In this document: positions 35,008 through 45,251 of the stretch, one piece after another
Position numbering within the stretch: the stretch's first letter is position 1
Layout: each line of letters begins with the position of its first letter
Assembly: GCF_000143415.4 (NCBI RefSeq)
Contig: NW_003314263.1
Span: forward strand, 684,165-748,164
DNA from: Selaginella moellendorffii
Lineage: Eukaryota; Streptophyta; Lycopodiopsida; Selaginellales; Selaginellaceae
DNA: 64,000 nt
Reading direction: 5' to 3'
The notes under the pieces: generated by a model
What the model was told of the DNA's origin: nothing
Seen by the model: only the letters and a program-made list of their open reading frames with translations
Databases searched by the model: none
Translations under genes and position numbers: made by a program

Positions 35008-35542
35008 ATGGCGAAATTGCTTGTTCTTTCCTCCCTCCTCTTCGGCCTGCTGCTCTTGGCAGCCGATGCATCTCGCAACACTCAGCGTACGTGCGAACTT
35101 CTGCATTGCAATTTCAAGATTCTTGCTCTCTAATCTGTGGAATCCATGTGTAGCGGTTGACAAGGAGGGCACCAGTGAGAATTACAATGTCATTTTCGAG
35201 GGACCTCGTGAAGGCAGCGAGGCTGGCCCTGGTCTCAACAACGTTGTCACCCAGGAGCTCCCTGGGACGCACGGTATGATCAGGAGCTTTTGATTATGCG
35301 CCACTGCTTCTTCTCCGTTTGTTAATGTTGCAGGCCTCCAAGATACGTACTGCTGCCTGAGGAACGGCTTTGGATGTGTTCAGGAGTGCGACTCCAACAT
35401 CAAATACTACTGCTGCTTGAAGACTGGATTCGGCAACTGCCTACAGCTCTGCGACTCGTCCAAGGAACAATACTGCTGCAAAAGGAACGGCTTTGGGATC
35501 TGCACTGGATTGTGCCCCAAAACCGTGGACCTGATGATGTGA
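35008..35542 (+). CDS. Secreted cysteine-rich repeat peptide, CRP-A
   Basis: Exons 35008-35086, 35154-35273 and 35334-35542; introns of 67 and 60 bp, both phase 1 and GT-AG; 135 residues. Exon 1 is a signal peptide (MAKLLVLSSLLFGLLLLAADA) plus SRNTQ. Exon 2 is an acidic, Gly/Glu/Asn-rich propeptide-like stretch without Cys. Exon 3 has three tandem repeats of about 20 residues, each Y-C-C-x3-G-F-G-(x)-C-x3-C-D-S, followed by the tail CPKTVDLMM: twelve cysteines in all. The prepropeptide layout suggests a processed apoplastic peptide, with antimicrobial or signalling roles both possible. I recognise no named family. Five copies in the window are the best evidence that it is a real gene. Confidence 0.82.
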
Positions 35543-35862
35543 TCCGCGTTTGATGAAAAGTGTATGCAACATCTGGAATCAAAAGCTTATAATTGCTGAT
35601 ACTCTTTACAAAATTTTCACTAGACATTTACGTTTTTCAACTGAGTTTGTAAGTTCCCTTTTAGCATAGCTTGCCATGCCACTGCTGCTGGATCGTCCAT
35701 CGGGAAACAAGTAGAACTGGAGGCGTTACAATCCCCTTTGAACAAAGTCTCAGTGCCTGATTTAAGTAAATTGTAAGAGAAAAAAAACTAGGAAGCTGTT
35801 ACAGTCCACACGTGAAAGGCTCTAAGAATGCCACCTTTGGTTTCTCAATTGTCTAGCGCATA
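35543..35862. other. CRP-A 3' flank
   Basis: About 320 bp that recur after CRP-D (44787-45040) and CRP-E (57207-57450), with the shared word AGTTTGTAAGTTCCCTTTTAG. No gene seen; it marks a segmental duplication boundary with the lectin fragment that follows. Confidence 0.6.
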
Positions 35863-36166
35863 ATGCATCGTCTCAATGACACTGGACGCGCCATTGTCCA
35901 CCAAGCTCGAATTACACTGAGCTTTACCACCCTAGGAGCAAACCTCGCAAGAGTCTCAGTTCTACTTGTCAGTCTTCCTCCCAATGGACGCCATGGAACT
36001 ATCCAGCAGCGGTGGCATGGCGAGCTACGCGAAAACCTGTCCGGAAAGGAGCGTAGCTTTGTGTGGTCGACCAACACGGGCCTCGATAGCTCTGGAAATC
36101 TTGTAATCCGGAGCAAAACTGGAACTTTGCTGTGGCAGAGCTTTGATCATCCCGGTGATGTTATGC
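35863..36166 (+). pseudogene. S-domain receptor kinase fragment (B-lectin part)
   Basis: Open frame starting MHRLNDTGRAIV with B-lectin motifs FVWSTNTGLDSSGNLVIR and LLWQSFDHPGD. It matches the first part of the receptor kinase copies at 45252 and 57654 but is cut at about 36166, where it runs directly into the third exon of a CRP pseudogene. The segment coding for DLVLSDVDE is deleted. No kinase or PAN domain remains. Confidence 0.8.
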
Positions 36167-36350
36167 TAGGATGGTTTCGGATCGTGTCTTCAGGAGTGCG
36201 ACTCAGGCGTCAATTATTACTGCTGCCTTAAGAATGGATTGGGCAGCTATTTGCAGCTGTGCGACTCGTCCAAGGAACACTACTGCTGCAAGAAGAACGG
36301 TTTTTGTTCCTGAGTTGGAATGTTCCCCAAAACGGTGAATCTGATGTGAA
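36167..36350 (+). pseudogene. CRP-B, exon-3 fragment of the cysteine-rich peptide
   Basis: Retains two and a half cysteine repeats (CLQECDSGVNYYCCLKNG, then SSKEHYCCKKNGF) of the CRP-C type. Exons 1 and 2 are missing, one conserved Cys is now Tyr (GSYLQLC), and a TGA after KKNGFCS removes the last cysteines. It is joined head to tail with the lectin fragment upstream in a different frame. Confidence 0.85.
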
Positions 36351-36472
36351 TTTGCTTGATGAACATGTGAATGCATTCTGGAATTATCAAAAGGATAAAT
36401 TGCTTCTGTGACAACCTTTCACATTAACAAAACAGATTTTACACCATTTGCCATCAGTATAAAACAATATAA

Positions 36473-38496
36473 TCATCTTCTGGGCTTAGCGCCACCATTG
36501 CCTTTGCTCGCAGACTTGCCACCTTTGCCTTTGTTCGCAGGCTTGCCACGTTTGCCTTTGCTCGCACCTTTGCCACCCGTTTTACCACCTTTTCCACCAC
36601 CTTTGCCAGGCTTGCCACTTCCTCGGGATCGTGAATCCTTCTTCATGCGACGATCCACCACAAGCTTCCCTTTGCCACCCTTGACCCCGCCCTTCTTCGC
36701 CACAACGAGCTCCCGCTTGGGACGCTTAGTGGTCGTCGCCGCCGCTTTCTTGTAAACCTTGTCCATCATCCTGTTCTTGGACTTGTTCGAGATGTTCGGC
36801 TGATCGGCAATCGCCGCCGCTTTGCTCCGTGCTTGCTCCATTTTCTTCATCACCCTCCGCTTCTTGTGAGCCTTGGCCTCAGCAACCTTCTTCACGGGCC
36901 TCGCGTTTATCGCTCTAAACTGAGCCCTCATCGCCTGGACCTCTTCCTTGGTGAATGCCGCTTCTCGTCGTCCGCGAACCATTCCGGAAGCCCCTCGTCG
37001 TCGAACATGTACTTGTTGTACGCGTCGTCGATGATCCTGTCCCTGTCCTTCTTCAGCAGTATCTTCTTGGCGTAAGTGAGGATCTCTGCCTTGGCATCGC
37101 TGTCGTAGTCCTCCTCTTCGTCCGAGGAAGAGTCAGACGAACCACTCGGCTCGGCTGCTACAACTTCAAAGTCTTCCCGTGCTCTCTTGAGATTTCCTGG
37201 CGCAACCGTGAGATCGCTCGGAGGAGCGTTCTTGGCAGTCTTCTTGGTATCCATCTCCTGGGTTTGATCTAAACCGGCGAAGACGTTTTGCCTGAACCAT
37301 TGCTGTGCAATCTGTTCCTTCGAGAGCTTGGCCTTGGGAAGCGACACGACGAGAGGATTGGCCTCCTCCTCCTCTTCTTCTACTTCGTTTTCTTCTTCTT
37401 CAGAAGCATTCTCTTCCACGTCCTCCTAAGGATATTGTCAGCTGCTTGCAAGTTCTAACACTTTCATTTGGCTTACCTCCCACAGCTTTTCGTCTCCTGC
37501 ATTAGCCATTCTTGCGCGTTTCCGCCGTGCAGTGTTGCTTTCAGTCTTGCCCGGTAGCGTTCGTATGCACAATCGAGGAAAGATTCCAGCTCGTCGTTGT
37601 ATCTGCGAGAGATTACGTTAACACTTCCAAGGCGTAGTTCTTACCTTTCGCGCTCGACGTCAGAATCCACATCATTGTCTTCGTCATCCTTCCGCTCCAT
37701 GTCCTGCTTACTCGTTTCATCCTTCACATTGTCATCGCTGTCTAACATGTCGTCATCCGCACCTTCGACCCGATCCAAGCTTTTCTTCACCTGGAAAAAT
37801 GTATCCAACACGAGCTCATAGGCACTGACGAGAAAGCGGACAAACATACCTTGATTGAGCCCAAAGAGAACAGATCCCGCTCGCCATAAGTGTCTCCCAA
37901 GACATCGACTTGCATCCCTGTTCTATTTCGTGCGTTAGTGTTGTGGCCCATCAACATACACCACCAACAAAAGATAGACAAACAATATGTACCTTCTGTT
38001 TTCGCTTGGCAGCCTTCTTCTTCGCCTGCTTGCTTTTCGAATCCATTAGAGACTTGAGCTCCTTCATTTTGTTTAGCGTATCCTCGTCTTCATCTTCTTC
38101 TTTTTCGTCGTCATCCTTTTCAGCAGCCTTATCACCCTCTGTTTCCTCCGAAGCTGACGTTTTCGAAAGAGCTTTTCGTACATGCAGGCACCACCTGAGA
38201 GAACCAAATGAGCATGAAAGACAACAGCCACAAGAAGTAGAACCTACTTCAAAAGTTGCTTGAATTCTTTCTTCCCCAGAACTCTAAGGTCTTCGCATAA
38301 TGCCTTTATCTACAAGAAAAAAGTCCTCCAAATCAAAACAAGCAAACGAGGATTAGATATGAACGTACCTCGTCAGTTGTTTCAGCGTGGTCTTTGATTG
38401 GCGGATCCTCAAACGAAATAGACGTGATGCTACCAAGAAGCTCTAGAGGTTTTTCGGACCAGACGAAGTCTGCTGCCGTGCAGTCTTTACGAAAAG
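36473..38496 (-). pseudogene. SPB1-type methyltransferase, 3' half (5' truncated)
   Basis: Matches exons 11 to 5 of the complete copy at 40883-43927. The join into an LEA fragment at about 38496, inside exon 5, removes the FtsJ catalytic domain. Other damage: a one-base deletion in exon 10 (near 37550), and loss of the exon 8 splice acceptor (the CTGCAG present in the full copy is deleted near 37930). The Spb1_C part with its basic Gly-Lys tail is still open (36982-36473) and carries the same reading-frame break as the full copy. Confidence 0.9.
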
Positions 38497-38765
38497 GAGG
38501 AGCAAAGCGGAGGAGCACAAAGAGGCGATGAAGGCCAAAGCGGGAGAGGCCGAGGAGCACGGCAGGGACTGCTTGAGTCGGTGGGCTAGGCTGTGAGTCA
38601 CGCGGCCTTCTCGCTGAAGGGCGCCGTTGTGGGTGGCAGCGGGAAACGGTCGAGAAGTCTTCCGAAGAGGCCGATAGTGCCAACCGAGGAAAAATGTGAA
38701 GAATTGAGTGTGCTTAGTTAATTAATAAGCCATAGCTTTTGTCGTTGATCTCATTACAAATTATT
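38497..38765 (+). pseudogene. LEA gene 3' fragment
   Basis: Copy of about 32125-32405, from the middle of LEA exon 3 into the 3' flank, with several one- or two-base deletions (for example near 38557 and 38646) that destroy the frame. It marks the left junction of a tandem duplication of the LEA-S28-CRP-SPB1 block. Confidence 0.88.
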
Positions 38766-39853
38766 GAATTACTTACCTGCACATATGAAAATCTTGGCTG
38801 AGATTGCGAAGCCCGTTCTGCTGTTCAGCAGCTTCCGTGATCGCTGTCCATGAATTCCGTATGATCTCGAAGCACTCCTCCCCCTCCCTCTGGGATAAAA
38901 CACTTACAAAAACCCGGAAAAACTTTCAATGCCAACCTTGAAAGCGTTCGAGACGATGTCATAGTACGTAGTGTATGGAACAATGTTCTCGAACTGTAGT
39001 ATCGGTGCTGACGACGCGAGAGCTCCGATCGCAATGTGCGGATACTTCAGCCGAAACCACGCAGCCAACACTGAAAAAAGCTTGTGAGAACCTCCAAAGA
39101 AAATCTCATTGAAACCACCTTACTTCCACCATAAGAACCGCCAAAGACCACCACTGGCGATGCTTGCGCTGAGAGATTCCTCTTGAGATCAAGTATGAGC
39201 GTCGCGAAATCGGCCAGAGCTTGCTCGGCAGAGCAAAATGCCAGTTCCTTAGGACCGTTTTGGCCTCCAAAAGGCTGTGATTTTCCATAGAATCGGTGCT
39301 ACAATCACAGAAAGAGAGAGAGAGAGATTGATCGAAGGAAAGAAGAACGAGAAAGAACAAAAACCAACCTCCGGGAAGACGAGCAGTGCTCTAAAGAGAT
39401 GAGCAATATCAAACATAAACCCAGTGTTCTCGGCAAACCACACAATGTCGCCCTTGTTACCACAGTAGACCAAGATGGGAGCTCCACTGGCACCTCCACT
39501 CCACGAGGCACTGTGGAGGAGATAGTGCTGAACTAATACTTAAACAATGTATTGCGGATACTTAAACAATGTATTGCGGATGTCGTCATCTGTGAGATTT
39601 GGTATAATATTAGTAGAGATATGATAATCTGAGCTTCGCTCATCTGCCTGGAAACGCACAAGCGATCAGCAAGACTAGATCCACAATAATACTTAGGCGA
39701 AGCCTTCTTTCAAGGCAAGCAGCAGCGCAGCTCCTCTTCTCAGCAATTGCATGCGATGATGGTGATGAGTTCTTGTTCGCCATTCCTTTGCGTTTACCTG
39801 AATCAGGAGGGCAATCGCTGCCAGGAGCAAGAGCGCGCAGCTCCTCGCCATTT
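38766..39853 (-). pseudogene. S28 peptidase 5' fragment
   Basis: Copy of exons 4 to 1 of the gene at 32682-34717, with exons 5-10 deleted at the junction with the LEA fragment. In exon 1 about 66 bp corresponding to 34491-34556 are replaced by about 155 unrelated bases (39534-39695). The start codon region (MARSCALLLLAAI) and splice sites remain, but no full enzyme can be made. Confidence 0.9.
39534..39695. repeat. Insertion with 9-bp direct repeats in the S28 pseudogene
   Basis: Flanked by TAATACTTA at 39534-39542 and 39687-39695. Inside, a 22-bp unit beginning ACTTAAACAATG is repeated in tandem. No TIR or coding capacity is seen, so either a small unclassified insertion or filler DNA from break repair. 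Confidence 0.5.
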
Positions 39854-40204
39854 TTATCCCTAAAGTCGTCAAAAAGTGGAGCTAAGGGACTACTTTACTG
39901 TGTAATTAATTTAAACCTGTAAGTAATCAAAATATCTCTCGGGTCACGTACGGGGATGCCAGTTTTCCCGTACTCTCCGTTCCTTTAGTCCAGGCTTTTC
40001 CATTCAATATCGGGTTGTTGCTCTCCAGAATACTTTAATCTCTGGTCCTGCAATTTTGTCACTGCAATGGAACTAACAAGTTTCATTCAGCGCAGATTTC
40101 CATCAGCCTAGTAGCGACATTCCCTTCATTTCTGAATAGTAGCCAATCAGCTTAAGCATGGACGTCCCACGCGATGCACGCAGGCATTGCCCAGCAGCAG
40201 CGCA

Positions 40205-40210
40205 TATAAA
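40205..40210 (+). promoter_or_regulatory. TATA box of CRP-C
   Basis: TATAAA in the same GCATATAAACAGATGC context as for CRP-A, 47 bp before the ATG. Confidence 0.7.
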
Positions 40211-40251
40211 CAGATGCAAGCTTGAAATTGTAGCTCTAAAGTTTCAGTTCA

Positions 40252-40776
40252 ATGGCGAAATTGCTTGTTCTTTTCTCCCTCCTCTTCGGCCTGCTGCTCT
40301 TGGCAACCGATGCATCTCGCAACACTCAGCGTACGTGCGAACTTCTGCATTGCAATTTCAAATCTGTGGAATCCATATGCAGCGGTTGACAAGGAGGGCA
40401 CCAGTGAGAATTACAATGTCATTGTCGAGGGACCTCGTGAAGGCAGCGAGGCTGGCCCTGGTCTCAACAACTTTGTCACCCAGCAGCTCCCTGGGAAGCA
40501 CGGTATGATCAGGAGCTTTTGTTATGCCCCACTGTTTCTCCGTTTGTTTATGCTGCAGGCCTCCAAGATACATACTGTTGCCGGAAGGATGCTTTCGGAT
40601 CATGTCTTCAGGAGTGCGACTCGGGCGTCAATTACTACTGCTGCCTCAAGAATGGATTGGGCGGCTGTTTGCAGCTGTGCGACTCGTCCAAGAAACACTA
40701 CTGCTGCAAGAAGAACCCTTTTGGTACCTGCCTTGGAATGTGCCCCAAAACGTTGAATCTGATGGATTTTGCTTGA
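40252..40776 (+). CDS. Secreted cysteine-rich repeat peptide, CRP-C
   Basis: Exons 40252-40330, 40383-40502 and 40559-40776 (phase-1 introns of 52 and 56 bp), 138 residues. The signal peptide and propeptide match CRP-A almost residue for residue. Exon 3 differs: the three repeats read YCCRKDAFGSCLQEC, YCCLKNGLGGCLQLC and YCCKKNPFGTCLGMC, then CPKTLNLMDFA, keeping all twelve cysteines. Divergence is concentrated between the cysteines, as in families under diversifying selection or relaxed constraint. It is followed by the 3' end of the convergent SPB1 gene, about 105 bp away. Confidence 0.82.
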
Positions 40777-40882
40777 TGAACATGTGTGACTGCATTCTGG
40801 AATTATCAAAAGAATAAATTGCTTCTGTGACAACCTTTCACTTTAACAAAACACCATTTGCCATCAGTGTAAAACAATATAA

Positions 40883-43800
40883 TCATCTTCTGGGCTTAGC
40901 GCCACCATTGCCTTTGCTCGCAGGCTTGCCACCTTTGCCTCTGTTCGCAGGCTTGCCACGTTTGCCTTTGCTCGCACCTTTGCCACCCGTTTTACCACCT
41001 TTTCCACCGCCTTTGCCAGGCTTGCCACTTCCTCGGGATCGTGAGTCCTTCTTCATGCGACGATCCACCACAAGCTTCCCTTTGCCACCCTTGACCCTCA
41101 CGCCCTTCTTCGCCACAACGAGCTCCCGCTTGGGACGCTTATTGGTCGTCGCCGCCGCTTTCTTGTAAACCTTGTCCATCATCCTGTTCTTGGACTTGTT
41201 CGAGATGTCCGGCTGATCGGCAATCGCCGCCGCTTTGCTCCGTGCTTGCTCCATTTTCTTCATCACCCTCCGCTTCTTGCGAGCCTTGGCCTCAGCAACC
41301 TTCTTCACGGGCCTCGCGTCTATCGCTCTAAACTGAGCCCTCATCGCCTGGACCTCTTCCTTGGTGAATGCCGCTTCTCGTCGTCCGCGAACCATTCCGG
41401 AAGCCCCTCGTCGTCGAACATGTACTTGTTGTACGCGTCGTCGATGATCCTGTCTCTGTCCTTCTTCCGCAGCATCTTCTTGGCGTAAGTGAGGATCTCT
41501 GCCTTGGCGTCGCTGTCGTAGTCCTCCTCTTCGTCCGAGGAAGAGTCGGACGAACCACTCGGCTCGGCTGCTACAACCTCAAAGTCTTCCCGTGCTCTCT
41601 TGAGCTTTCCTGGCGCAACCGTGACATCGCTCGGAGGAGCGTCCTTGGCAGTCTTTGGTCCCTTGGTATCCGTCTCCGGGGTTTGATCTAAACCGGCGAA
41701 GATGTCTTGACTGAACCATTGCTGTGCAATCTGTTCCTTCGAGAGCTTGGCCTTGGGAAGCGACACGACGAGAGGATTGGCCTCCTCCTCCTCCTCTTCT
41801 TCTACTTCGTTTTCTTCTTCCTCAGAAGCATTCTCTTCCACGTCCTCCTAAGGATATTGTCAGCTGCTTGCAAGTTCTAACACTTTCATTTGGCTTACCT
41901 CCCACAGCTTTTCGTCTCCTGCATTAGCCATTCTTGCGCGTTTCCGCCGTGCAGTGTTGCTTTCAGTCTTGCTCCGGTAGCGTTCGTATGCACGATCGAG
42001 GAAAGATTCCAGCTCGTCGTTGTATCTGCGAGAGATTACGTTAACACTTCCAAGGCGTAGTTCTTACCTTTCGCGCTCGACGTCAGAATCCACATCATTG
42101 TCTTCGTCATCCTTCTGCTCCATATCCTGCTTACTCGTTTCATCCTTCACATTGTCATCGCTGTCTAACATGTCGTCATCCGCACCTTCGACCCGATCCA
42201 AGCTTTTCTTCGCCTGGAAAAATGTATCCAACAGGAGCTCATAGGCACTGACGAGAAAGCGGACAAACATACCTTGATTGAGCCCAAAGAGAACAGATCC
42301 CGCTCGCCATAAGTGTCTCCCAAGACATCGACTTGCATCCCTGTTCTATTTCGTGCGTTTAGCTGCAGTGTTGTGGCCCATCAACATACACCACCAACAA
42401 AAGATAGACAAACAATATGTACCTTCTGTTTACGCTTGGCAGCCTTCTTCTTCGCCTGCTTGCTTTTCGAATCCATTAGAGACTTGAGCTCCTCCATTTT
42501 CTTTAGCATATCCTCGTCTTCATCTTCTTCTTTTTCGTCGTCATCCTTTTCAGGAGCCCTATCACCCTCTGTTTCCTCCGAAGCTGACGTTTTCGAAAGA
42601 GCTTTTCGTACATGCAGGCACCACCTGAGAGAACCAAATGAGCATGAAAGACAACAGCCACGAGAAGTAAAACTTACTTCAACAGTTGCTTGAATTCTTT
42701 CTTCCCCAGAACTCTAAGGTCTTCGCATAATGCCTTTATCTACAGGACAAAGTCCTCCCAATCAAAACAAGAAAACGAGGAATAGATATGAACGTACCTC
42801 GTCAGTTGTTTCAGCGTGGTCTTTGATTGGCGAACTTTTGGGATCCTCAAACGAAATAGACGTGATGCTACCAAGAAGCTCTAGAGGTTTTTCGGACCAG
42901 ACGAAGTCTGCTGCCGTGCAGTCTTTACGAAAGGTAGTGTTAGCATCATCGTATCTGCAGGAAAAGAAAAACATAAAACCAAGAGTCTATTTGACGTGAG
43001 AACCCACCCCTCGCGGTGACGTTTCTGTTTACTACTACGAAGAACGTCGATCACCTACACAATTTACTCGGCTTTAGCGCAAGCACCTTGTTTACAATAC
43101 CAAAACCCACCTTTGGGGGCTGAGGAATCTCTTCAAATAAAAAGCGAGGGTCCAAGTTACGCGGATCGATTTTCACGGGTGCCAGATACTTGAGACCAAC
43201 CACGTATATTTCAGCCGATGTCGAACGACTTGCTATGGGTTTCGTGACTTCCACCTTGGCAAACAGCTACCAAACGATACAAGAGGCAATGAATTATCAC
43301 TCAAAAAACCATGACAAACATACCTGTTCAAATGCATACTTCAGCGCGTTATAATCTTGGGATCGAAAAACCTGCAAGAAAAAACCAATTTTGGGAATCA
43401 GAGAAGAAGGAAAAATTCAAAAGTGGAGGAAGAAAAGGAATTCCTCGTACCTTGGTGACAAACGTTCCTTTGGGAGCCAGAAACTTGGTAGCCAACTTCA
43501 AAGAATCCAGGACAAGAGACGACTGCGTCATGGCTTCTTTGGCCCAGGCACCTCCCACATTGGGGGAGCCATCGTGGAGCACAACATCGACCATCCTCAA
43601 CCCATTCTGGTCGAGAATCTTCCCAATATCGGACGCGCATTTTGGAGTGGTGATATCGCCCTGGAGCGACAGCGCCCCTCTCACGGGGCGAATCGGCACC
43701 AGATCCACGCCGATTATCACAGACCTCACGGGCATCTTCTCCACGGCCACCTGCATCCATCCCCCGGGCGCCGCGCACAAATCCAGCACCGAGTGCGCCG

Positions 43801-43927
43801 AGCTGAGGAAGCCATACTTGCGATCGAGCTGCACGAGCTTGAATGCGGCACGGGAGCGGTAGCCCTGCTCCTTGGCGAGGTAGTAGAAGCGATCCAAGCG
43901 GTGCTTCCCCTTCTTCGCCTTCCCCAT
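40883..43927 (-). CDS. SPB1: SPB1-like pre-rRNA 2'-O-methyltransferase (with frame break)
   Basis: Eleven exons, minus strand: 43927-43451, 43371-43324, 43266-43111, 43054-43008, 42954-42798, 42739-42678, 42624-42423, 42362-42273, 42213-42068, 42025-41899 and 41847-40883. The FtsJ domain begins [20 protein letters not shown], with YRSRAAFKL, the SAM-binding [10 protein letters not shown] and HDGSPNVGG. The acidic middle region and the basic Spb1_C tail (about 825 residues in all) match the Spb1 family, which methylates a 25S/28S rRNA nucleotide during 60S assembly in the nucleolus. All splice joints keep frame, but within exon 11, near 41366, the frame must shift back one base to reach the conserved [12 protein letters not shown] part; unshifted translation stops at 41341 (672 residues). 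So either a real mutation or an unusual decoding event. Confidence 0.88.
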
Positions 43928-44192
43928 CCCTGCAAGACCTAAAACCCTACGAGGAACCCTAAAACCCCACTTTAGGTTTACAATAAATATTCTGGTGGAT
44001 ATTCGAGCACTTTTATAATGCGTACATTCATAAAGTCTTCCCTTCTTGGGTGATATACGAGGTAGTTACCTTAAGCATGCATCGCGTGGGGATGGGGACG
44101 CCCACGCGATGCATGCAGGCATTCCCCCTTTATAAACAGATGCAGAACTTTGTATTGTCAAGCATAATATTTCTGGTTTCAGTTCAAGGAGA
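43928..44192. promoter_or_regulatory. Divergent promoter, SPB1 and CRP-D
   Basis: 265 bp between divergent start codons. It contains AAACCCTA-type motifs (CCTAAAACCCTA and CCTAAAACCCC near 43940-43975), common telo-box-like elements of plant ribosome-biogenesis genes (established knowledge). The CRP TATAAA lies at 44131-44136. Confidence 0.6.
44131..44136 (+). promoter_or_regulatory. TATA box of CRP-D
   Basis: TATAAA within CCCTTTATAAACAGATGCA, 62 bp before the ATG; shared with CRP-E. Confidence 0.7.
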
Positions 44193-44786
44193 ATGGCCAA
44201 AGTTCTTCTTTCCACCCTCCTCTTTGGCCTGCTGCTCTTCGTAGCTGATGCATCTCGCAACACTCAGCGTACGTGCAAACACTTCCGCATTCGTGCAAAT
44301 CGTTTCTCTAACCTGCAGAATGGTTCTAGTGACTGGCAGGGAGAGCGATGTGACTTACGTCGTCGAGGGGCCTCGTGAAGGTAACGAGGCTGCTGATCTC
44401 AATGTTGTCATCCGGAACACCCCGAAACACGGTAACTTAGATCACGTTATGATCTTCCTTGTAGCTGTCCTTGTGACATTGATTATGCCACTGCTTTTCC
44501 GTTTTTGATGATTGCAGGCCTCCAAGATACATACTGCTGCCTGAGGAACGGCTTTGGATGTCTTCAGGAGTGCGACTCCAACATCAATTACTACTGCTGC
44601 CTGAAGAATGGATTCGGATGCCTACAGCTCTGCGAGCCCAACGTTAATTATTTCTGCTGCCTCAAGGATGGATTTGGCAGCTGCCAGCAGCTCTGCGACT
44701 CATCCAAGGAACACTACTGCTGCAAAAAGAACGGCTTTGGGACCTGCACTGGAATGTGCCCCAAAACCGTGAACCTGATGAAGTGA
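44193..44786 (+). CDS. Secreted cysteine-rich repeat peptide, CRP-D (four repeats)
   Basis: Exons 44193-44268, 44330-44431 and 44518-44786; introns of 61 and 86 bp, phase 1; 148 residues. The signal peptide (MAKVLLSTLLFGLLLFVADA) is one residue shorter than in CRP-A. The propeptide exon is shorter and has diverged, although VVEGPREGNEA is kept. Exon 3 carries four cysteine repeats, sixteen Cys, where the other members have three; the extra unit reads CEPNVNYFCCLKDGFGSC. Repeat gain therefore happens inside one exon. The exon 2 acceptor is taken at 44327-44329 (TTCTAG) by homology with CRP-A; a second possible acceptor 9 bp downstream keeps the same frame. Confidence 0.82.
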
Positions 44787-45251
44787 TCCGCGTTTGATGA
44801 AAAGTGTATGCAACATCTGGAATCAAAAGCTTGTAATTGCTGATACTCTTTACAATTTTTTTACGCTAGACATTTACATCTGGAACCTGATACAACTGAG
44901 TTTGTAAGTTCCCTTTTAGCATAGCTTGCCATGCCACTGCTGCTGGATCGTCCATTGGGAGACAAGTAGCACTGGAGGCGTTACAATCCCCTTTGAACAA
45001 GGTCTCAGCGCCTCATTTAAGTAAATTGTAAGAAAAAAAAACTTGGAAGCTGTTATAGTCCCATGTGCTCCACACGTGAAAGGTTCTAAGAATATCTTAT
45101 CTTATGAATAATTGTTTAAACTTGAGCTTTAGCTCGATTCATGAGATCGTCCCAACACACCTAGGAAAGAACGGTGCGCTTTCTTGTCATGTCTTCCAAT
45201 TCCATGCTGATATTCATCGCCACCTTTGGTTTCTCAATTGTCTAGCGCATA
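44787..45251. other. Spacer, CRP-D to receptor kinase pseudogene
   Basis: Shares its sequence with 57207-57653 and in part with 35543-35862. No gene recognised; it connects the CRP and receptor kinase units in each duplicated block. Confidence 0.55.
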
